Both the position numbers and the translations under genes were made by a program. Below, piece after piece: positions 37,475 to 49,173 of a stretch of 63,404 nt of DNA; position 1 is the stretch's first letter; each line of letters opens with the position of its first letter. The notes beneath the pieces were generated by a model that worked only from the letters and a program-made list of their open reading frames with translations, was not told where the DNA came from and ran no database searches. This DNA is from Neoroseomonas soli (GTDB lineage Bacteria > Pseudomonadota > Alphaproteobacteria > Acetobacterales > Acetobacteraceae). The stretch is from assembly GCF_018129065.1 (NCBI RefSeq), contig NZ_JAAEDM010000020.1, forward strand, positions 1 to 63,404, given 5' to 3'.

Positions 37475-38419
37475 CTATGCCGCAGGCGGGTGCACCGCCC
37501 ACCAGTGCCGCGCGATGTCGGCGCGGCGGCAGACCCAGACATCCTTCTCCCGCGCCACGCGGGCGAGGAAGCGCTGCAGCGCCGCCGCTCGCCCGGGCCG
37601 GCCGACCAGGCGGCAATGCAGCCCCACCGACATCATCTTCGGCGCGCCCGCACGACCCTCGGCGAGCAGCAACTCGAAGGCGTCGGTCACGTGCCTCTCC
37701 CACCCGCCCGGATCCCCGAAGCCGGGCGGTACGGCATACTTCATGTCGTTGTTGTCGAGCGTGTAGGGGACGACGAGGTGCGGCTTCCCCGCCGCGGTGA
37801 CGTAGTGCGGCAGGTCGTCGTCATAGGCGTCGGAATCGTAGAGGAAGCCGCCGTGCTCCGCGACGAGCCGGCGCGTGTTCGGGCTGATGCGGCCGGTGTA
37901 CCAGCCGACCGGGCGGGAGCCGCAGAGGCGCTCGATGGTGGCGACGCACGCCGCGATCTCGGCGCGCTCGGTCGCCTCGTCCATCGCGTGGTAGTCGATC
38001 CAGCGCCAGGCGTGGGAGGCGACCTCATGCCCGGCGGCCGCGAAGGCGCGCGCCGCGTCGGGGTTCAGTTCCAGCGCGCGGCCGACGCCATAAACCGTCA
38101 GTGGAAAACCGTGCGCGGCGAAGGCGCGCAGCACGCGCCAGACGCCGGCACGCGCGCCGTAGTCGAACTGGGATTCCACCGTGCGGTTGCGCTCGCCGAG
38201 GATGGGGGAGCCGCCGGGAACCTCGTGCAGATAGAGCTCGCTGCCGGCATCGCCGTTGAGGATCGTGTTCTCGCCCCCTTCCTCGTAGTTCAGCACGAAG
38301 GAGAGGGCGAGCTTCGCGCCGCCCGGCCATTTCGGGTCGGGCGGGTTCGGCCCGTAGCCGCGGAAATCGCGGGGATAGTCGGTCTCGGCGGCGAGGAGGT
38401 GCGGCTGTTCGGGCGTCAT
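37475..38419 (-). CDS. Polysaccharide-deacetylase-family hydrolase, PuuE (allantoinase)-like
   Basis: The 314-residue product is of the NodB/polysaccharide deacetylase superfamily, PuuE branch. It opens with YPRDFRGYGPNPPDPKWPGG and FVLNYEEGGENT, characteristic of the cofactor-independent allantoinases. Later segments GHEVASHAWRW and GWYTGRISPNTRRL carry the metal/active-site positions. PuuE-type enzymes open allantoin to allantoate; related proteins act on other cyclic ureides or imides. No other purine catabolism gene is adjacent, so the substrate stays open. Its start is at ATG 38419. Confidence 0.85.
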   Translation of the reverse strand: MTPEQPHLLAAETDYPRDFRGYGPNPPDPKWPGGAKLALSFVLNYEEGGENTILNGDAGSELYLHEVPGGSPILGERNRTVESQFDYGARAGVWRVLRAFAAHGFPLTVYGVGRALELNPDAARAFAAAGHEVASHAWRWIDYHAMDEATERAEIAACVATIERLCGSRPVGWYTGRISPNTRRLVAEHGGFLYDSDAYDDDLPHYVTAAGKPHLVVPYTLDNNDMKYAVPPGFGDPGGWERHVTDAFELLLAEGRAGAPKMMSVGLHCRLVGRPGRAAALQRFLARVAREKDVWVCRRADIARHWWAVHPPAA

Positions 38420-38592
38420 CGGCCTTCGAATTCGGCAAGGGGACCGATCGAAGGATGCCAGCGGCCGGCCCCCACGCGAAGGGCCGACCATCCGGAGAAC
38501 GGGGCGGCGGACAAACCGGCCGTCAGCACGCCTTGCCCCATCGGCACGATCATCCGGCGCCGCCGTGCCAGGGTGCGATCAGGCTGCGATCT

Positions 38593-39036
38593 TCAGGTGT
38601 TCGAAAGCGTCTGCGGACTTCCGACCAGCTTGCCGAGGTATTCGATGAAGTCGCTTGTTTCGACGTAGCCATTCTGGGCGTCATCCTCGGGTGCGGTCAT
38701 GTGGGTGAAGTTCTTGGTCTGCGTGATCTCGTCCTTCACGTAGTCCTTGGTCCATTTCCATACGCCCGCATTGACGTAGGCCACATAGTAATAAAGCCAA
38801 TATGTGTGCGTGTCGTCCTGGCCGGTTCCAAGGAATGACTTGAGGTGGATGCTCGTCACCTCGTAGATATAGTCCCCACCGGAATAGACCCGCTTGCCGC
38901 GACCGTTCTGGTTCGCGAGATCGAGGCGAAAATGATTGCGATTGTCCGGGCCGAACTCGATCAGGACAAATCCGTTCGGGTTCCAGCGGAACCCACCCAG
39001 CTTCTTGAGCTCCCGCTCGTAGACGATCAGTCCCAC
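38593..39036 (-). CDS. Orphan hypothetical protein of atypical composition
   Basis: The product has 147 residues from GTG 39036, preceded by an ideal AAAGGAGG 6 nt upstream. No family is recognised. It is soluble and rich in aromatic residues (YWLYYYVAYVNAGVWKW), without a signal peptide, and ends with an acidic then polar tail. Two sampled 60-base lines within the gene (38701-38820) are 50-52% GC, while flanking genes are far higher. With the strong start signal this indicates a real, recently acquired gene. It lies between the puuE-like gene and ilvC with no sign of co-transcription. Confidence 0.7.
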   Translation of the reverse strand: MGLIVYERELKKLGGFRWNPNGFVLIEFGPDNRNHFRLDLANQNGRGKRVYSGGDYIYEVTSIHLKSFLGTGQDDTHTYWLYYYVAYVNAGVWKWTKDYVKDEITQTKNFTHMTAPEDDAQNGYVETSDFIEYLGKLVGSPQTLSNT

Positions 39037-39181
39037 GCTGCGCCTCCTTTGCCCCGGGAGACGATCCTATCCCGTAACGGAGGAGTCGGGAAGCGAGTGG
39101 AAACCAGCGGTTGTGGTCACAAGAAAAAAGGACCGCCGGCATCGCTGCGCGGCGGTCCCCTTCAGGCCGATGGATGACGGC

Positions 39182-40754
<1,573 letters not shown>

Positions 40755-40764
40755 GTTCGGCGCC

Positions 40765-42564
<1,800 letters not shown>

Positions 42565-42650
42565 CGGGTCTCTCTTTCCTGAATTGATCGGCCTCCCGCG
42601 CGGGGCGCTGGCGGGTGGGGTGGCTCACTTAGACCCGCTGTTGCGGCGCG

Positions 42651-43616
42651 TCAACGCGTCCGATCAATAAACGTGAAGAGTTCGGTACAGTTACTTTCCG
42701 AAAATTGCGTGATGCCTGCGATTCGCGCATAGATCGTATGCACCAAACTCGGGGCGGCCAGAGCATGGTGCCGAAACCAGGTGGCCTGCCGCTTGGTGTA
42801 TTGGCCGGTGTTGAGGATGGCGCGCCGCGACGCCTCCTCCAGCGTCATCCGCCCCGCCAGGTGCGCCGCCAGTTCCGGCACGCCATGGGCGCGCATGGCC
42901 GGCAGGGCGGGGTCGAGGCCCTGGGCGACCAGGGCCCGCACTTCCTCGATCGCAGCGCCCGCCAGCATCGCCTGCCACCGCGCCGCGATGGCGGCGCGCA
43001 GGGCGTCGCGCGGCGGATCGAGCAGGACCGCCGCGAAGCGCCAGGGCGCCGGCCCGGTGCCGCCGCCTGCCTGCCAGGCGGCGAGCCCCTTCCCCGTGCC
43101 GCGCCACACCTCCCAGGCGCGCGCGATGCGCTGGCTGTCCGAAGGCCGCAGCCGTAGCGCCGTCTCGGGGTCCTCCGCCGCCAGTCGGGCATGCAGCGCC
43201 GCCGGGCCTTCCTCGGCGAGCAGGCGGCGGGCTTCGTCCCGCGCGGCATCGTCGATCGGCGGAACGTCCGACAGGCCCTGGGTCAGCGAGGCGAAATACA
43301 TCCCCGTCCCGCCGCAGATGATCGGCAGCCGGCCGGCTGCCTGCGCCTCCTCCATGGCCGCCAGTGCCTCGCGCCGCCACCAGGCGACGCTTGCCGCTTC
43401 GGCCGCCGGGCGCACGCCGTAGAGGCGGTGCGGCACCATCGCCTCCTCCTCCGGCGTCGGGCGGGCCGTGATCACGCGCAGTTCGCGATAGACCTGCATG
43501 CTGTCGGCATTGATGACCGTGCCGCCGACCCGCTCGGCGATGGCGAGCGCCAGCGCCGACTTGCCGCTCGCGGTCGGCCCGGCCAACAGCAGGGCGCGCG
43601 GTTGATCCGTGGTCAT
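42651..43616 (-). CDS. miaA: tRNA dimethylallyltransferase
   Basis: The 321-residue product adds a dimethylallyl group to A37 of tRNAs that read UNN codons. The P-loop is LLAGPTASGKSALALAIAE (about 10-28). Further segments are VINADSMQVYRELRVITARP and GGTGMYFASLTQGL, and the C-terminal KRQATWFRHH is the tRNA-binding signature. The gene is divergent from serB with 23 bp between start codons and may be co-transcribed with ilvB downstream. Confidence 0.95.
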   Translation of the reverse strand: MTTDQPRALLLAGPTASGKSALALAIAERVGGTVINADSMQVYRELRVITARPTPEEEAMVPHRLYGVRPAAEAASVAWWRREALAAMEEAQAAGRLPIICGGTGMYFASLTQGLSDVPPIDDAARDEARRLLAEEGPAALHARLAAEDPETALRLRPSDSQRIARAWEVWRGTGKGLAAWQAGGGTGPAPWRFAAVLLDPPRDALRAAIAARWQAMLAGAAIEEVRALVAQGLDPALPAMRAHGVPELAAHLAGRMTLEEASRRAILNTGQYTKRQATWFRHHALAAPSLVHTIYARIAGITQFSESNCTELFTFIDRTR

Positions 43617-43639
43617 GGCGCGGGCATACCCCGGCCCCT

Positions 43640-44533
43640 ATGGACCATGTTCTGACCCTGATCGCCCCGCGCGGCGGGCTTTCCGCCGCGATGATCCACG
43701 CCGCGCGCGACGCGCTCGCGGCCATCGGCGCCGCCACCGGCACGCCGGACTGGCTGGCGCCGGAGGAAGCGGCGGACCTGCCCTTCTCCGGCCTCGCGCC
43801 GGACCAGGCGGATGCCGCCGCGCGCGCCGCGCTGGCCGGCGAGGCCGCTGACATCATCGCCCAGGTCGCGGCCGGCCGGCGCAAGCGCCTGCTGATCGCC
43901 GACATGGACAGCACCATCGTCACCACGGAGACGCTGGACGAGCTCGCCGGCCAGGCCGGAATCAAGGACCGCATCGCTGCCATCACGAAGCGTGCGATGA
44001 ACGGCGAACTCGATTTCGAGGGCGCCCTCCGCGAGCGCGTCGGCATGCTCGAGGGCCTGCCGGTCGAGGCCATGCAGCGCACCTGGGAAGAAACCGAACT
44101 CATGCCCGGGGCGCGCGAACTCGTCGCGACCATGCGCGCGAACGGGGCGCGCTGCGCGCTGGTCTCCGGCGGCTTCACCTTCTTCACCGGCCGCGTCGCC
44201 GCGCTGGTCGGATTCCATGAGCATCACTCGAACACGCTCCTCGAGGCGGATGGCCGCCTCACGGGCCATGTCGCCGACCCGATCCTCGGGCGCAACGCGA
44301 AACTCGTGACGCTGAAGCGCCTGGCCGCCGTGGAAGGCATCGGCCTCGGCGCGACGCTGGCGGTGGGCGACGGCGCGAACGACCTGGACATGATCCAGGC
44401 GGCGGGGCTCGGCGTGGCGTATCGCGCGAAGCCGGTGGTCGCGGCGGCGGCGCGGGCGCGGGTGGACCATGGCGACCTGCGCGCCCTGCTGTTTGCCCAA
44501 GGCTATCGCGCCGCGGAATTCGCCGGCGGCTGA
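43640..44533 (+). CDS. serB: Phosphoserine phosphatase
   Basis: The 297-residue HAD-family enzyme carries out the last step of serine synthesis. An N-terminal ACT-like region (about 1-80) precedes the HAD core. Motif I is DMDSTIV (nucleophile and acid Asp near residues 89-91), motif II SGG in LVSGGFTFFTG, then K in GRNAKLVTLK and motif IV VGDGANDLDMI. The start is 23 bp from the divergent miaA start. Confidence 0.95.
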   Translation: MDHVLTLIAPRGGLSAAMIHAARDALAAIGAATGTPDWLAPEEAADLPFSGLAPDQADAAARAALAGEAADIIAQVAAGRRKRLLIADMDSTIVTTETLDELAGQAGIKDRIAAITKRAMNGELDFEGALRERVGMLEGLPVEAMQRTWEETELMPGARELVATMRANGARCALVSGGFTFFTGRVAALVGFHEHHSNTLLEADGRLTGHVADPILGRNAKLVTLKRLAAVEGIGLGATLAVGDGANDLDMIQAAGLGVAYRAKPVVAAAARARVDHGDLRALLFAQGYRAAEFAGG

Positions 44534-44633
44534 ACCCGTTCAGCAGAAAGGCCGACCGGCCTCGGCATCCTGGTTTCCCGCGCGGCCGCCCCGCCAGCCC
44601 CGCGCGCCATACCCCCGAACCCTGCCGATGCCA

Positions 44634-46292
44634 TCATCGGCGAGGCTCGGCGGCATGAACCCACCAGCCGGGGGCCAGCACCCAGCGGTCGTTGAACCGC
44701 TCCAGCAGGTCGCGCGCCGGATCCATGCCGGCGCGGGCGCGCGCCAGCGCCTCCTGGTCCCCGAGCACGTAGAAGGTGCGCGGCTCGTAGTCGCCGCGTT
44801 CCAGGCGGCGCGCGACGGAATCGTTCACTGCCTCCACCGCGCGCGGATCGAGCCGCGCGAGATAGACCGCATCCGTCTGCAACCCGAGGGTCGCGGCGAA
44901 GACCGCCACTTCCTCCCAGTTCGGCGCCTGCATCCCGGTCGGCACGACGCGCACGAAGGCGTAGCGACGCGCGGCCTCCAGCCAGAACGGGTCGGACAGG
45001 CGCAACGGCACGGTCGGCGGCTGCGGCGTGAAGTAGTGATGCAGCCGCGCGAAGCCGGGGCGCAGATCGGCTGCCTGCAGCATCAGCGCCGCGAACAGCA
45101 CGAAGCCCGCTCGCCGCGCGCCCATGCCGCGCACCAGCGCCACCGCCGCACCGAACAGCGCCGCATAGAGAACGGGCCAGAAGAAGCGCTCCGACGCGCG
45201 CAGCGCATCGGCCTTGCCGACGATCCAATCGGGCAAGGGGATCGCCTCGAATTCCCGCCCGCCGATGGCGACGCGATGGCTGACCGCGAATAGCAGCAAC
45301 CCCGCCAGCACCAGCACCAGCGCCCAGTGCCGCCGCAGCACGCCGCGCGGCCCCAGCAGCCACGCCCCGCCGCCCACCGCCAGCACCGCCAGCCCACCAA
45401 GGCCCGGGTAGGAATTCCCCGCCTCCAGGTGATCCGCGGTCGTGATGTCCGGCAGGATCGCGCCCCAGTAGCCGGCATCGAACGGCGCCAGCAGGTCGAG
45501 CTGCATCTTGCCGTAGCCGCCCCAGGTGCCGCCGAAACCGCCCCCGAGCAGGAAGAACCCGCCCGCCCACAGGCCCAGCACGCCCGCACACGGCACCACC
45601 AGCGCCTCGGCGCCGATCAGCACCCCGCCGCGCCGCTGCGCGTCCACGGCCCGCGCCAGCCAGTCCGCCGCCCAGAGCGCACCAACCATCGGCAGGAGAT
45701 ACGCCTGGACCAGCGCTGCCGCGGCCATCAGCGCCGCCCACGCGGCCACCCGCCGCGCCCCCCGCCCCGGCGTGACGCAGAGCCACAGCCCGGCCAGCAG
45801 CAGGAATTGCCCACCCAGTGCGAAATGCCCGCCCAGCCGGGCCAGCAGCAACGGCTGCATCACGAACAGCCCCGCCACCGCCAGCCGCGCCAGCGGCTCC
45901 CGCGTCGCCAGGCCCATCAGCCTCCAGGCGAGCAGCGCCTGGAGCGCGCCGCAGGCATAGATCCACAGGCCCCAGTATTGGGAGACCTCGATCACCGGCC
46001 GCAGCGCCTTGAAGAGGAAGGCCAGCAGCGGAATGGAATCGGAATAGAAGACGGAGGAGGCCAGTTCCATCCCCCAGCCCGGATTGGCCCCCGGCGGCCA
46101 GCGCCATTCGTCCCGCGCGAAGGCGGTCCAGCCGAGCCAGTACTGCACCGGGTCCGGGCCGATCCGGCCGGAAAGCATCCAGCCCGTGTCCGAAGGCGGC
46201 AGGATGAAGCCGCCGAAGGCCGAATGGATGATGAAGACGCCGAGCGCGGCCGCAGCCAGGGCGCCGACGAGTTCGGAGGTGAGGCTGCGCAT
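44634..46292 (-). CDS. Large polytopic membrane protein, glycosyltransferase-like (possibly DUF6311)
   Basis: The product has 552 residues from ATG 46292. One N-terminal helix is followed by a periplasmic segment with DTGWMLSGRIGPDPVQYWLGW, then about ten more helices to residue 400, and a soluble C-terminal domain of about 150 residues. The plan (GT-C-like loop after helix 1, many helices, periplasmic tail) resembles lipid-linked sugar transferases and the DUF6311 family; no catalytic motif is certain. It follows a stacked-hairpin intergenic region after the htrA gene, so it is probably transcribed separately. It is convergent with serB. Confidence 0.7.
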   Translation of the reverse strand: MRSLTSELVGALAAAALGVFIIHSAFGGFILPPSDTGWMLSGRIGPDPVQYWLGWTAFARDEWRWPPGANPGWGMELASSVFYSDSIPLLAFLFKALRPVIEVSQYWGLWIYACGALQALLAWRLMGLATREPLARLAVAGLFVMQPLLLARLGGHFALGGQFLLLAGLWLCVTPGRGARRVAAWAALMAAAALVQAYLLPMVGALWAADWLARAVDAQRRGGVLIGAEALVVPCAGVLGLWAGGFFLLGGGFGGTWGGYGKMQLDLLAPFDAGYWGAILPDITTADHLEAGNSYPGLGGLAVLAVGGGAWLLGPRGVLRRHWALVLVLAGLLLFAVSHRVAIGGREFEAIPLPDWIVGKADALRASERFFWPVLYAALFGAAVALVRGMGARRAGFVLFAALMLQAADLRPGFARLHHYFTPQPPTVPLRLSDPFWLEAARRYAFVRVVPTGMQAPNWEEVAVFAATLGLQTDAVYLARLDPRAVEAVNDSVARRLERGDYEPRTFYVLGDQEALARARAGMDPARDLLERFNDRWVLAPGWWVHAAEPRR

Positions 46293-46302
46293 CGCGATGA
46301 AG

Positions 46303-46431
46303 CGGGGGGAGAAGGGAACTTCTCCCCCCGGACCCCCCTCAACCTTCTTTGGCAATTGGGAACTGGCTTCGAAGGCCGGCTCCAAGAAGACAAAGAAGGG
46401 AGGGGGTTCGGGGGAGGTTCCCCTCCCCCGA
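46303..46431. terminator. Stacked hairpins between the htrA gene and the membrane protein gene
   Basis: Three stems fill nearly the whole gap. CGGGGGGAGAA pairs at 46303-46313 with 46320-46330 (11 bp). CCTTCTTTG at 46343-46351 pairs with CAAAGAAGG at 46391-46399. TCGGGGGAGG at 46408-46417 pairs with 46422-46431 (10 bp). Positioned just after the minus-strand htrA stop (46437), they probably end that transcript. They form a divergent member of the double-hairpin repeat family. Confidence 0.6.
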
Positions 46432-46436
46432 CCTTC

Positions 46437-47957
46437 TCACCCCGGCGCCCCGCGCTCGCCCCGCAGCCGCAGCGGCACGAAGCGCTGCCCGCCCGCGCCT
46501 TCCACGGCAAACAGCGCCACCCCGCGGTTCTGCTGCCGCAGCCGGGCGATGCGCTCCTGCACTTCCGCCGGCGTGCTCACGCGTTCCTGCTGCACCTCGA
46601 CGATCACGTCGCCGGGGCGCAGTTCGCGTTCGGCGGCGGGACTGTTCGGCGCCACCTCCACGATCACCACGCCGCGCTGTTCCGGCCGCAGGTTGAAGCG
46701 CTGGCGCAGCTCGTCGGTGATGCCCATGACGCGCATCCCGAGGCCAGCGAGTTCCACCGGCTGGGCCGGCTGCGCGGGCTGCTGCTGCTGCGTGCCGCCG
46801 GCCTGGGCCTGCTCGGTCGGCAGTTCGCCGAGGGTGACGGTGACCGTCTCCTCCTTGCCGTCGCGCCAGATCACCACCGGCACCTCGGTGCCGACCATGT
46901 TGTCGGCGACGATGCGCGGCAGGTTGCGCATCTCCCGCACATCGACGCCGCCGAAGCGCAGGATCACGTCGCCGGAACGGATGCCGGCCTTGGCCGCCGG
47001 GCCGTCCTCCTGCGCGCGGGCCACGAGGGCGCCGCGCGCGCCGTTCGGCAGGCGCAGCGCCTCGGCGATCTCGTCCGTCACCTGCTGGATGTTCACGCCG
47101 AGCCAGCCGCGCCGCACCCGCCCGCCGTCGCGCAACTGCGCCACGATGCGCTGCGCGAGGTTGGACGGGATGGCGAAGCCGATGCCGATCGACCCGCCCG
47201 AGGGCGAATAGATCGCGGTGTTGATGCCGATCACCTGGCCCGCGAGGTTGAACAGCGGCCCGCCGGAATTGCCGCGATTGATGGCGGCATCGGTCTGGAT
47301 GAAGTCGTCATACAGCCCCTGGCGGATGTCGCGGCCGCGCGCGGAGACGATGCCCGCCGTGACCGACCCGCCGAGGCCGAAGGGGTTGCCGATCGCCAGC
47401 ACCCAGTCGCCCACCTGCGCCTCGTCCGAATTGCCGAAGGCGACGGCGGTCAGCGGCTTGTCCGTGCGGATGCGCAGCACGGCGAGGTCCGTGCGCGGGT
47501 CCGTGCCCAGGAGCTCCGCCCGGATCGAGGTGTTGTCGGAGAGGATGACGTTGATCTCGTCCGCGCCGTCGATCACGTGGTTGTTGGTCACCACGATGCC
47601 GGCCTGGGCGTCGACGACGAAGCCGGAGCCGAGCGACTGGCCGCGCCGCTGCGGGCGCTGCGGCTGCTGCGGCCCCTCACCCTGGCCGGGCGGGCGGTTG
47701 CGGTTGAAGAAGTCGCGGAAGAATTCCTCGAAGGGGCTGCCGGGCGGGGCCTGCGGCACGTCCGGCGCGTCCGGCCTGCCGGGGCGCGCCTGCACCACCT
47801 GGGTGGTGGAGATGTTGACCACCGCCGGAAGCAACTGCCGGGCCAGCGGGGCGAAGCTCTCCGGCGCGCGCTGCGCCAGCGCCGAGGGAGCGAGGGAGGG
47901 AACCGCCAGGAGGGCGGCGAGGGCGAGTACGGCGAAGCGCACGGTGGGGCACCTCAT
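46437..47957 (-). CDS. Do-like periplasmic serine protease (DegP/HtrA family)
   Basis: The product has 506 residues. A signal peptide (about 1-29, ending SALAQ) is followed by the trypsin-like domain with H127 (TNNHVID), D157 (RTDLAVLRI) and S231 (GNSGGPL), with an LA-loop insert rich in Pro and Gln before it. Two PDZ domains (about 275-370 and 400-500) are separated by a Gln/Pro linker. It degrades or refolds damaged envelope proteins. The start ATG 47957 fits the signal peptide. It follows hflK, hflC and the DUF2065 gene, a conserved membrane quality-control cluster. Confidence 0.94.
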   Translation of the reverse strand: MRCPTVRFAVLALAALLAVPSLAPSALAQRAPESFAPLARQLLPAVVNISTTQVVQARPGRPDAPDVPQAPPGSPFEEFFRDFFNRNRPPGQGEGPQQPQRPQRRGQSLGSGFVVDAQAGIVVTNNHVIDGADEINVILSDNTSIRAELLGTDPRTDLAVLRIRTDKPLTAVAFGNSDEAQVGDWVLAIGNPFGLGGSVTAGIVSARGRDIRQGLYDDFIQTDAAINRGNSGGPLFNLAGQVIGINTAIYSPSGGSIGIGFAIPSNLAQRIVAQLRDGGRVRRGWLGVNIQQVTDEIAEALRLPNGARGALVARAQEDGPAAKAGIRSGDVILRFGGVDVREMRNLPRIVADNMVGTEVPVVIWRDGKEETVTVTLGELPTEQAQAGGTQQQQPAQPAQPVELAGLGMRVMGITDELRQRFNLRPEQRGVVIVEVAPNSPAAERELRPGDVIVEVQQERVSTPAEVQERIARLRQQNRGVALFAVEGAGGQRFVPLRLRGERGAPG

Positions 47958-48073
47958 GTGCGTGGTCCGGGAATGGTCGTCGGCAGGGCATCTGGCGCCG
48001 CCGGCCCGGGGGCGGGGGGCGCCATCATGCAACGAAACGGGCCGCGAGGCACCAGCCCTGCGGGGCGACTGCC

Positions 48074-48268
48074 TCAACGGCCGTCCAGCAGCCAGGCGAG
48101 GCCGACACCGAGCGCGGCCGCCACCAGCCCCCCGGCGCGAAGCCGGGATTCCGGGGCGGTGATCAGCACGACCAGCGCCCGGCGCATGGCCTCCGGGGCC
48201 ACGGCGTAGACGATGCCCTCCAGGGCGAGGACGACCGCCACGCCCTGGAGCAGCGAAGTCAGCGTCAC
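48074..48268 (-). CDS. DUF2065-family small membrane protein
   Basis: The 64-residue product has two hydrophobic helices (about 4-24 and 45-61) with the family pattern LEGIVYAVAPEAMRRALV. It is always found close to hflC or purA in Proteobacteria and its function is unknown. It overlaps the hflC stop by 4 nt, so it is coupled to that gene, and precedes the htrA gene by 116 bp. Confidence 0.85.
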   Translation of the reverse strand: MTLTSLLQGVAVVLALEGIVYAVAPEAMRRALVVLITAPESRLRAGGLVAAALGVGLAWLLDGR

Positions 48269-49173
48269 TGCGGCGCCGGCGTGCCCGGCACCGGCTGCAC
48301 CGGCTGCACCCGGCCGCCGCTCTCCCGGAAGTAGCGGAAGAACTCGGAATCCGGGGTCATCACCATGCGGGTATTGCCTTCGGAGAAGGCCTCCCGATAG
48401 GCCTGCATCGACCGCCAGAACTGGAAGAAGCCGATGTCCTTGCTGAAGGCCTCGGCGACGATGCGAAGCGACTCCTGCTCGCCCTGGCCGCGCAGCACGT
48501 CGGACTGCGCCTGGGCCTCGGCCAGCAGGACGGTCCGCTCGCGCTCGGCGCCGGCGCGGACGCGCTGCGCCACCTCGGCACCTTCCGCGCGGGCCTCGCG
48601 CGCGACGCGCTCGCGCTCGGACTGCATGCGGGAAAGGATGGCCTGGGTGTTCTCCTCCGGCAGGTCGGCGCGGCGGATGCGGACATCCACCACCTCGATG
48701 CCGAACTGGCGGGCCTCTGCGTTCACCTGCTGGCGGATCTCACCCATGATCCGCGGGCGATCGGTCGACAGCACGGAAAGCAGCGGCTCGTTGCCCATCA
48801 CGCGGCGCAGCGAGGAGGAGACGATCGAGTTCAGCCGTGCGCGGATGCCCTGCTCCGTCGCGCCGACCGTCTGGTAGAACACCAGCGGGTCGGTGATGCG
48901 GTAGCGGGTGAAGCTGTCCACGATCAGCCGGCGCTGGTCGCCCAGGATCACTTCCTCGCCCGGGGCGTCGAAGTCGAGCAGGCGGCGGTCGAAGGTGATC
49001 ACCGACTGGATGAACGGGATCTTCGCCTGCAGCCCCGGCTCGCGGATGACGCGGATCGGCTGACCGAACTGCGTGATCAGCACCTGCTGGGTCTGGTGCA
49101 CGGTGAAGAGCGTCGAGGCCGCCGTCACGAGGATGACGGCGAGACCCGCGAGCAGAACGACGGTGCGGTTCAT
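48265..49173 (-). CDS. hflC: HflC, subunit of the FtsH-associated HflKC complex
   Basis: The 302-residue product has an N-terminal membrane anchor (about 4-22), then a band-7/SPFH domain in the periplasm. Family segments are VVHQ-like FTVHQTQQVLITQFGQPIRVI and RYRITDPLVFYQTVG, followed by a long helical region rich in Arg, Glu and Ala. HflKC forms a cage that controls access of substrates to the FtsH protease. Start and stop both overlap neighbours by 4 nt. Confidence 0.95.
   Translation of the reverse strand: MNRTVVLLAGLAVILVTAASTLFTVHQTQQVLITQFGQPIRVIREPGLQAKIPFIQSVITFDRRLLDFDAPGEEVILGDQRRLIVDSFTRYRITDPLVFYQTVGATEQGIRARLNSIVSSSLRRVMGNEPLLSVLSTDRPRIMGEIRQQVNAEARQFGIEVVDVRIRRADLPEENTQAILSRMQSERERVAREARAEGAEVAQRVRAGAERERTVLLAEAQAQSDVLRGQGEQESLRIVAEAFSKDIGFFQFWRSMQAYREAFSEGNTRMVMTPDSEFFRYFRESGGRVQPVQPVPGTPAPQ

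Noticed and set aside
42565..42650. Search for a branched-chain amino-acid leader peptide before ilvB
   Set aside because: The 86-bp gap after miaA contains no short frame with clustered Ile, Val or Leu codons, so attenuation is not supported there.
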